In this document: positions 33,340-39,099 of the stretch, piece by piece | Layout: the number at the start of each line of letters is the position of its first letter | How positions within the stretch are numbered: position 1 is the stretch's first letter | DNA from: Geobacillus proteiniphilus | GTDB lineage: Bacteria; Bacillota; Bacilli; Bacillales; Anoxybacillaceae | Length of the DNA stretch: 39,099 bases | NCBI RefSeq assembly: GCF_001908025.1 | Contig: NZ_MQMG01000037.1 | Coordinates: forward strand, 1 to 39,099 | Reading direction: 5' to 3' | The notes under the pieces: model-generated | Seen by the model: the letters and a program-made list of their open reading frames with translations, nothing else | The model's database searches: none | Told to the model about the DNA's origin: nothing | Made by a program: the position numbers and the translations under genes

Positions 33340-33744
33340 ATGATGCATTCCCGGGAACTAGGAGCCTTTCTGCTACGGATCGTCACGGATGCATCTTTTT
33401 TGCCCATGGCTCGGTGAAATGGCAACGAGGGCTTGAGGCGACTGCGGATTCGTTTGTTGCTATGGGCCTTCCCGGCCTGCTCGCCTACATCGTGACGATC
33501 GTAGAGCTTGCTAGGGGCTGGACGATGATGCTTGGCCTCGGCACGCGCCCGATCGCTGCGGCGTTTGCCGTCATTATGATCGGGGCGATCGCCACCGCCA
33601 AAGCAGACGCCGGCTTGCTCAGCAACGGCCGGGAAACGGGCTATGAATTCAATCTCGCCTTGCTCGCCATGTCTATTTTATTTATGGCTGAACGACAGCC
33701 GGCTTTGGTCGTTAGACACTGTCATCGGGCGGCCACGGGGCTAA
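33340..33744 (+). pseudogene. DoxX-family membrane protein with two frameshifts
   Basis: AAGGAGG precedes the start MMHSRELGAFLLRIV. The frame then fails after about 18 codons, and the DoxX body continues in another frame (FFAHGSVKWQRGLEATADSF, VELARGWTMMLGLGTR). A second shift near 33675-33690 returns to the first frame for LNDSRLWSLDTVIGRPRG. The breaks lie near 33380-33397 and 33675-33690 and cancel each other. DoxX proteins are small four-helix membrane proteins linked to redox or sulfur metabolism. Several replacements at usually conserved sites suggest real decay. Confidence 0.75.
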
Positions 33745-33761
33745 ACAGTCGACACAAAACG

Positions 33762-33793
33762 GGTGTCCCACAAGGAGCAGGACACCTTTTTTT
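33762..33793 (+). terminator. terminator after doxX
   Basis: ggtgtcc pairs ggacacc, followed by seven T. Confidence 0.85.
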
Positions 33794-33864
33794 CTGCTTA
33801 TATTAACGATGAGAGAAGGCTGCCCATGGCGTCAAATCTTGTCCTTGCTTGTCGGTACGCTGCT

Positions 33865-35076
33865 TCATCCTTTTTCCACTGTCAGCTTGACGACGCGTTC
33901 ACCGATTGCGCGGATGAGTTCAAGCGGCATCGGGAAGCTGACCGCGGCCGGGTCGGATGCCACCGCTGGAATCGTCGCCGCAAACTGTTCTTCCGTCATC
34001 GGATAGTCGGCAAAATCCGCGGGCAAACCAATGTCATCACGCAGCTGGCGGATTCGTTCAATGGATTTCGCCAACAGCGCTTCATTGCCTTGACCGTGAT
34101 CATGAATGCCAAGCGCTTCAGCCAACAGCTTCGCTTTCGGCAAATACAACTCCGGAATCGCTTCCATCACGACCGGCAGAAAGACAGCGTTTGCCAATCC
34201 GTGCGGAATGCGGAACATTGCTCCGTACGCGTGGGCGAAATTGTGCACCGGAATGGCGTTTAACGCAAAGCTGAACGCGGTGATGCCAAGCAAGCTCGCC
34301 TGCAGCATCTCCAAGCGGGCGCGGATGTTCCCGCCGTCACGAACCGCCGCCGGCAAATAGTCGCGAATCAAGCGAATCGCCTGCAAAGCGCACGCGTCGG
34401 TGAGCGCGGTCGCCGTCGGCGAGGCGAGCGCCTCAATGGCATGGGTGAGCGCGTCCATGCCGGTAAACGCCGTCACCTTCGGGGGAAGCCCTACCGTTAA
34501 ATCCGGATCCAAAACGGCCACATCAGCGTTGATAAACGGATTGATGATGTTCGTTTTCAAGCGCAGCTCTTCATTATAAATGACTGCGATCGGCGACACT
34601 TCCGACCCCGTGCCGGCTGTCGTCGGGATGGCGATGTGCGGAATCGGCATGAATTGCGCTTGCGGGAACGACTCGTACCGCAGCCCGCCTGGAATCGCCT
34701 CTTTAATATCACGCAACCCTTTAAACAGGGCGTATTTCACCCCTTTGGCCGTATCGAGCACGCTGCCGCCGCCGACCGCCAGTAAGGCGTCAGCTCCGAC
34801 AGCGCGCGCATAGCGCGCCGCTTCATTGACACATTCACTTTCCGCATCCTGGCGGATATCCAAAAAGATGCCGACAAGCTCTGGTCCGACTCCATGCGTC
34901 GTCAAGTCAAAGAGGCTCGCTACTTTTTCGACAACCCCAGCTTGCTCGAGCCCACGGTCAGAAAGCAATAGCACCCGTTTAGCGCCCAGCCCGCGAAACA
35001 AATCCGGCACGAGCGCTCGGGTGTTCGACCCGGTGTAAATTGCCGTGCGCAGCCAAAAGTTCGCTAACGTCGTCAT
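33865..35076 (-). CDS. iron-containing alcohol dehydrogenase
   Basis: A 403-residue group III alcohol dehydrogenase. The NAD(P) site is GGGSVLDTAKG, the family signature IPTTAGTGSEVSPIAV, and iron ligands lie in FTGMDALTHAIEAL and HNFAHAYGAMFRIPHG. It starts 16 bases after the aldehyde dehydrogenase stop codon, so the two form an operon for alcohol/aldehyde conversion. Substrate is unknown. The ATG at 35076 has GGAGATGGAGG upstream. Intact, unlike its partner. Confidence 0.93.
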   Translation of the reverse strand: MTTLANFWLRTAIYTGSNTRALVPDLFRGLGAKRVLLLSDRGLEQAGVVEKVASLFDLTTHGVGPELVGIFLDIRQDAESECVNEAARYARAVGADALLAVGGGSVLDTAKGVKYALFKGLRDIKEAIPGGLRYESFPQAQFMPIPHIAIPTTAGTGSEVSPIAVIYNEELRLKTNIINPFINADVAVLDPDLTVGLPPKVTAFTGMDALTHAIEALASPTATALTDACALQAIRLIRDYLPAAVRDGGNIRARLEMLQASLLGITAFSFALNAIPVHNFAHAYGAMFRIPHGLANAVFLPVVMEAIPELYLPKAKLLAEALGIHDHGQGNEALLAKSIERIRQLRDDIGLPADFADYPMTEEQFAATIPAVASDPAAVSFPMPLELIRAIGERVVKLTVEKG

Positions 35077-35091
35077 CCTCCATCTCCCCCT

Positions 35092-36650
35092 TTACTTTTT
35101 CATAATGGCGTTGAGCCGGGAAAAGAGCACTTGATACCATTTCCGTTTCCCAAGCTCCGGCACCATTGATGTGTGCACATGCTTCAGCTGCGTGTAGGCA
35201 TCCAGTGAATATTTGCCCATCTCGCGCCCGATGCCGCTTTGTTTGTAGCCGCCAAACGGCGCGTCATTGCGAAGCATATGCCAGTCATTGATCCAGACGA
35301 CGCCAGCCTGCAGACGCCCAGCGATGGCGTACGCCTTGTTGACGTCGCGCGTCCAGACACCGGCCGCAAGCCCGTAAATCGTGTCGTTTGCCATCGCCAT
35401 CGCTTCTTCCACGTCATGATAGCGGATGATCGACAACACTGGACCGAAAATCTCTTCTTGGGCGATTTTCATGTCATTCGTGACATTCGAAAAAATCGTC
35501 GGCGCGACAAAATGGCCGCCTTCACAGCCGGGCACTTCGACTTCATGACCGCCGCATACAATGGTCGCACCTTCTTGCTTGCCGGCTTCAATATAGGAGA
35601 GCACTGTCTCTTTTTGCCGCTTGGAGATAACCGGCCCGACGTCGGTCGCCGGATCGAGCGGATGGCCGATTTGCAGCGTCTTCGTCAGGGCGACAAGCCG
35701 CTCGACCACTTCATCATGGAGCCGGTCAGGCACAAACAGCCTTGTTCCCGATTCGCACAACTGACCAGAGTGCAAAAAGACGCCAAACAAACTGCCGGGA
35801 ACGGCAAGGTCCAAATCGGCATCTTCGAGCAAAATGTTCGGCGACTTGCCGCCAAGCTCAAGCGTAACGTTTTTCACCGTTTCCGCCGCCAACGCCATAA
35901 TGCGGCGGCCGACTTCCGTCGAACCGGTGAACGCCACCTTGTCAACTTGCGGATGGCGGACAAGCGCCTCCCCGACATCGGCGCCGGGACCAGCCACCAC
36001 GTTGATGACCCCCGGCGGCACGAAGGACGAAATGATTTCCGCCAGCTTCAGTGTCGACAGCGGTGTGTAGCTCGCCGGTTTCACGACAATCGTATTGCCC
36101 GCTGCCAGCGCCGGGGCGATTTTCCACGACGCGATCATGAGCGGCAAGTTCCATGGTGTGATCGCCGCGCAAACCCCGATCGGCTCGCGCCAAACAAAGT
36201 TATGCGCCGGTCCGGGAAACGGCGGAATCGGCAGTGTTTCCGAAAAGGCAGTGTTTCCGAAAACGGGTACTCTTGGACGATGTTCGCCATCGTCTGGAAC
36301 AAATCAACGACTTGCAAGATGTCGATTGAGCTGATGCGCCGGATCGTCCCCCCGCTTGAGATCGCTTCCAAATAGGCAAGCTCTTGGGCGTTGGCGGCAA
36401 TGGCTTGGGCGATCGCATTCAGCACGCGCGCCCGTTCTTTCGGTTTCATCGCCTTCCAATCCGTCTCATCAAACGCCTTGCGCGCCGCCTTCACCGCGCG
36501 GTCAACATCATCCACTGTCGCCTTCACGACGGTCGCAACCACCTCTCCGGTCGCCGGATTGTATACGTTAAACGTTTCCCCGCTGCTTGCCGGCTGCCAT
36601 TGGCCGTCAATGAAGAGCGGGAAATGATGCACTTGCACGTCAATCGTCAT
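35092..36650 (-). pseudogene. aldehyde dehydrogenase disrupted by a 17-bp tandem duplication
   Basis: The frame opens at 36650 (MTIDVQVHHFPLFIDGQWQP) behind AAAGGAGA, and reads normally to [11 protein letters not shown]. There a 17-bp unit, ggcagtgtttccgaaaa on the plus strand, is present twice (36230-36246 and 36247-36263). Removing one copy restores [20 protein letters not shown] and a 503-residue NAD(P)-dependent aldehyde dehydrogenase. The catalytic Glu (LELGGKSPN) and Cys (HSGQLCESGTRL) are intact downstream. As written the product stops early or starts anew at an internal Met. It leads the operon with the alcohol dehydrogenase. Confidence 0.92.
36230..36263. repeat. perfect 17-bp tandem duplication in the aldehyde dehydrogenase gene
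   Basis: Two adjacent identical copies, 36230-36246 and 36247-36263. Because 17 is not a multiple of three, loss or gain of a copy switches the frame. Confidence 0.97.
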
Positions 36651-36793
36651 GATGGCATCTCCTTTCTCTTTTTTGTTGCTCGTATAGAACCATCCATCGA
36701 TTTCCCCTGCCGCCGAACAGCCGGGCATCAGTGCGGGTTGGCGACTGCCTGTCCAACGCACAGAAGGTCGTTCTTCGGCTCAATCTCTCCCTC

Positions 36794-37033
36794 TCACCCG
36801 ACACGTTCGCTTTCTTCAAGCCCAAACAGCTCGTCAAACGGTTTCTCCTGCGCTTTTTTCAACACTTCCATCCTCGCTGCCAGTTGGCAGGCGGTGAAAT
36901 TCATGATGTCGGCATCAATATCAACTGGATTCCACACCCCCAACCGCTTGGCCTTTTGGTAAAGCCGAAACGGAAACGAATCCTCCTGCAGCCCGCAGCT
37001 GCCCGTTGTGACCAACGGCTGAGCCCGCCGCAC
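36794..37033 (-). pseudogene. R2-like ligand-binding oxidase remnant, internally deleted
   Basis: The first half, with DSFPFRLYQKAKRLGVWNPVD, matches the conserved N-terminus of R2-like ligand-binding oxidases, which are ferritin-fold proteins of about 300 residues with a Mn/Fe centre known from Geobacillus and mycobacteria. After NPVDID the sequence jumps to LAARMEVLKKAQEKPFDELF, which resembles the family's C-terminus. The middle, with all metal ligands, is missing, leaving 79 codons in frame. GTG at 37033 has GGAG eight bases before it. Assignment rests on short stretches. Confidence 0.5.
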
Positions 37034-37286
37034 GCTCACCACTCCTTTGCTATTTTTTTGGATGTCGGCTGGATACTGCACGTCTGGATGGATGACCGTG
37101 AGGACAATCAATCGATGTAAAGGCTTACAAATATACTGTTGCAACAATAGGCAGGTTACTAGCAAGGAGGCAAGTTGTACAAATGACCAGAATATTATGA
37201 ATAGTCACTCACCACATCTCATTCTAGCAATCTTCCTTTCTTTCCGTCAACGAAAAGCGAATGACATTTTCCGACAATCATTGCAT
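37034..37286. other. gene-free stretch upstream of the oxidase remnant
   Basis: No gene is supported. On the plus strand a ggagg at 37166-37170 precedes a few codons only. The stretch probably holds the former promoter of the remnant, but no clear -35/-10 pair was seen. Confidence 0.4.
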
Positions 37287-37320
37287 AAAAACGCCGCCTG
37301 CTGTCAGCAGACGGCGTTTG
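37287..37320. terminator. hairpin terminator left of the IS element
   Basis: aaacgccg and ctgctg pair with cagcag and cggcgttt around a short loop, with A and T runs at the edges. It separates the resident genes from the insertion element. Confidence 0.7.
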
Positions 37321-37344
37321 ATTACAGATCCGCGAGCGAGAAAG

Positions 37345-37384
37345 GGGGCTGACCCAAAACGCGAGTGCGTTTTGGATCAGCCCC
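37345..37384. repeat. left-end hairpin of the IS1182-type element
   Basis: A near-perfect stem of about 18 bp: ggggctga, cccaaaacgc against gcgttttgg, tcagcccc, with a four-base loop. Confidence 0.75.
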
Positions 37385-37405
37385 GCTTTTTTGGCACCAA
37401 AATAG

Positions 37406-37473
37406 AAGAATCGCCCTTTTTCTGGTAGAATAGAGTCATCGAAACCACTACCACCGAAAGAAGGGCGATTCTT
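37406..37473 (+). promoter_or_regulatory. inverted repeat covering the transposase ribosome binding site
   Basis: aagaatcgccctt (37406-37418) is the exact complement of aagggcgattctt (37461-37473), and an inner tggtag/ctacca pair extends the fold. The right arm holds the only binding-site candidate (AAGGGCG) just before the ATG at 37476. In a transcript entering from outside, the site would be paired and translation blocked, a known safeguard in insertion sequences. Confidence 0.65.
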
Positions 37474-37475
37474 TT

Positions 37476-39027
37476 ATGAAACATGATCATATTTCCTTTA
37501 AAGAGTATACCATGGACAACCTCTCTTTGCCAAGCAACATCGTGGATCTCATTCCGCGGTACAACATGGCCCACGTGGTTCATGAGATGGTCGAACGCAT
37601 CCCGATGGAGACGTTTCTGCCTTATGACAAAGGAGGGGGCGCCTCCGCCTATCATCCGAAAATGATGACGAAAATCATCCTTTACGCTTACACCCAAAAA
37701 ATGTACCACGGCCGGGAAATAGCCCGAGAGTTGGAAGTACACCTTCCCCTCATGTGGCTGAGTGGGTTTCAAAAGCCGGACTTCCGTTCCATCAACCGGT
37801 TTCGCTCGGAACGGATGAAAGGCTTGATTGACGACCTGTTCCGGGAAATCATCACCCTGCTTGTCGCGGACGGCTATGTCAAGACGGAAGACTATTTTGT
37901 GGATGGAACGAAAATTGAAGCGAATGCCAACCGGTACACCTTCGTTTGGCGCAAATCGGCTGAGAAGTACCAGGAGAAACGGCAAGCGAATGTCGATCGG
38001 CTGATTGCCCAGATCGATGCGATCGTGGAGAAAGAAAAGGCGGAAGAATTCGAGGCTTCCCCTGCTTGGACGTCTGAAGAAATCCGCCAGAAAACGAAAG
38101 AATGGGAAGAGCGGCTCGAGGCCGAGCCTGACAACCAGGCGTTGAGAAAGGCCGTCAACATGATGAAGGACGATTACTTGCCCCGCAGTGAAAAATACGA
38201 GCACCAACTCCATGTATGCCAAGACCGCAACAGCTATTCCAAGACCGATGTGGATGCCACCTTCATGCGATGGAAGGAGGATCACATGCGAAATGGCCAG
38301 CTCAAGCCGGTCTATAACGTACAGGTGGGTTCTTCCGACCAATTTATTTTGGGGTATTCTCTTCATCAGAGGCCTGGCGACACTCGTTGTCTTCTCCCTC
38401 ATTTGGAGACAGTTCGAGAGAAATACGGTGTGGAACCGGAACGTTTGATCGCCGACGCGGCCTATGGTTCGGAAGAGAACTACGTGAAGCTGGAAGGAGA
38501 AGCACATATCGGCCTTGATCAAGTACAATACGTACGAGAAGGAGAACACGCGCAAGGTCAAGAAGAACCCGCATCATCAGCAGAATTGGACCTATCTGGA
38601 AGAAGAAGACGTTTGGATTTGTGCGAATGGGAAAAAGCTGGTCCGTATGGGGACTTCGAAACAGACCACTGAATCGGGATACACCTCGGTCACCCGACAC
38701 TACCAATGCCATGAATGCGAAGGATGTCCGTTCCGTTCGGCCTGCACGACTTCCAAGTATGGACGAACCACGCAATGGAACCCAGTCTATCATGAACAAA
38801 AACAGAGAGCTCGTGAACGGCTGGAGAGTGAAGAAGGACAAGCCCGATACCGCCAACGCAAAACCGACATTGAGAGTGTGTTTGGGCAAATCAAACAAAA
38901 TCGCGGGTTTCGTCGATTCGTCCTGCGAGGCCTCCAAAAAGTTTCCATCGAATGGGGGCTGATTTGTGCTGCCCACAATCTTCTCAAAAAAGCCGCTAGG
39001 GACAAGCAACCGTCCCTAGTGGCATAA
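37476..39027 (+). pseudogene. IS1182-family transposase, frameshifted
   Basis: The frame MKHDHISFKEYTMDNLSLPS continues with the N-terminal DUF772 region and the DDE residues Asp in YFVDGTKIEAN and Asp in LIADAAYGSEENY. Near 38502 one extra base moves the rest into another frame: IKYNTYEKENTRK, the Cys cluster CHECEGCPFRSAC, and the third acidic residue in DIESVFGQIKQNRGF. The full protein would be about 516 residues. As written, the first frame ends at 38672 without the Glu. Resolved by one base deletion, so the damage is recent or a sequence error. Confidence 0.9.
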
Positions 39028-39099
39028 ATTAGAGAGCGAACAGAGATGGAATTTCCCTTTATTTAACAAAATGTGTAAAAAACAAAGAGGGCTGACTCC

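Larger units (their letters stand above)
37345..39099 (+). mobile_element. IS1182-family insertion sequence, right end beyond the window
   Basis: The left end is marked by a hairpin (37345-37384: gggctga, cccaaaacgc and complements). The transposase occupies 37476-39027. At the window edge the sequence gagggctgactcc echoes the left terminus ggggctgaccc, so the right end is at or just past 39099. No target duplication could be read because the right flank is missing. Confidence 0.85.

Noticed and set aside
33204-33806. 200-residue DoxX protein starting in the frnE promoter region
   Set aside because: The first 60 residues are non-coding sequence upstream of the true start in another frame; the gene is frameshifted.
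36135-36761. A separate 208-residue short aldehyde dehydrogenase
   Set aside because: Its last 30 residues are a frameshifted reading after the 17-bp duplication; it is the front part of the broken gene.
37377-38561. 394-codon minus-strand frame over the transposase
   Set aside because: Antisense to an IS1182-type transposase with a readable catalytic triad; no independent signals.

Overview
The window is a chromosomal segment of a thermophilic Bacillaceae, almost certainly Geobacillus. The alanine racemase closely resembles the G. stearothermophilus enzyme, the base composition is moderately high in GC, spore genes are present (cmpA, spo0M, ytaF, a mother-cell-type amidase), and gene order follows the B. 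subtilis dal region (trnS, sprT/ydcK, tex, ndoA, ndoAI, alr, ydcC, acpS, rhomboid, cshA, murF, ddl). This rests on sequence recognition and remembered gene order; no database was searched.

Layout. 1-1910: eleven tRNA genes on the minus strand (Asn, Ser, Glu, Asp, Gln, Lys, Leu, Leu, Arg, Pro, Gly in transcription order) behind a consensus promoter, interrupted by four copies of a short repeat, each fused to a 5' fragment of the tRNA that follows it. 2345-5181: sprT-like gene, the 37-residue spore cortex gene cmpA, and tex. 5208-6585: an IS1341-type TnpB element next to the tex ribosome binding site, where B. subtilis carries rsb-sigB. 7086-16213: toxin-antitoxin pair ndoAI-ndoA, alr, lipoprotein, acpS, rhomboid protease, DEAD-box helicase, esterase, murF, ddl. 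16467-21427: envelope genes (GT28 glycosyltransferase, DedA, polysaccharide deacetylase, stand-alone murG, uppP). 21621-24626: ROK kinase, a 26-codon candidate gene, frameshifted spo0M, ytaF. 24734-27167: potassium uptake, with a c-di-AMP riboswitch still standing before a wrecked kimA, beside an intact KtrB/KtrD-type channel. 27597-33205: lipoteichoic acid synthase, AprX protease, amidase, DinB protein, FrnE-type oxidoreductase. 33340-37033: decaying accessory genes (doxX, an aldehyde dehydrogenase broken by a 17-bp tandem duplication, an R2-like oxidase remnant) around an intact iron alcohol dehydrogenase. 37345-39099: an IS1182-type element with a frameshifted transposase, running off the right edge.

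How it fits together. Most genes serve cell wall building (alr, ddl, murF, murG, uppP), anionic polymers and lipids (ltaS, GT28), or sporulation. The most notable points are the tRNA-fragment repeats, the intact c-di-AMP riboswitch before a dead kimA, the exact 17-bp duplication inactivating the aldehyde dehydrogenase, and several single-base lesions, some in homopolymer runs, that are either real gene decay or sequence error.
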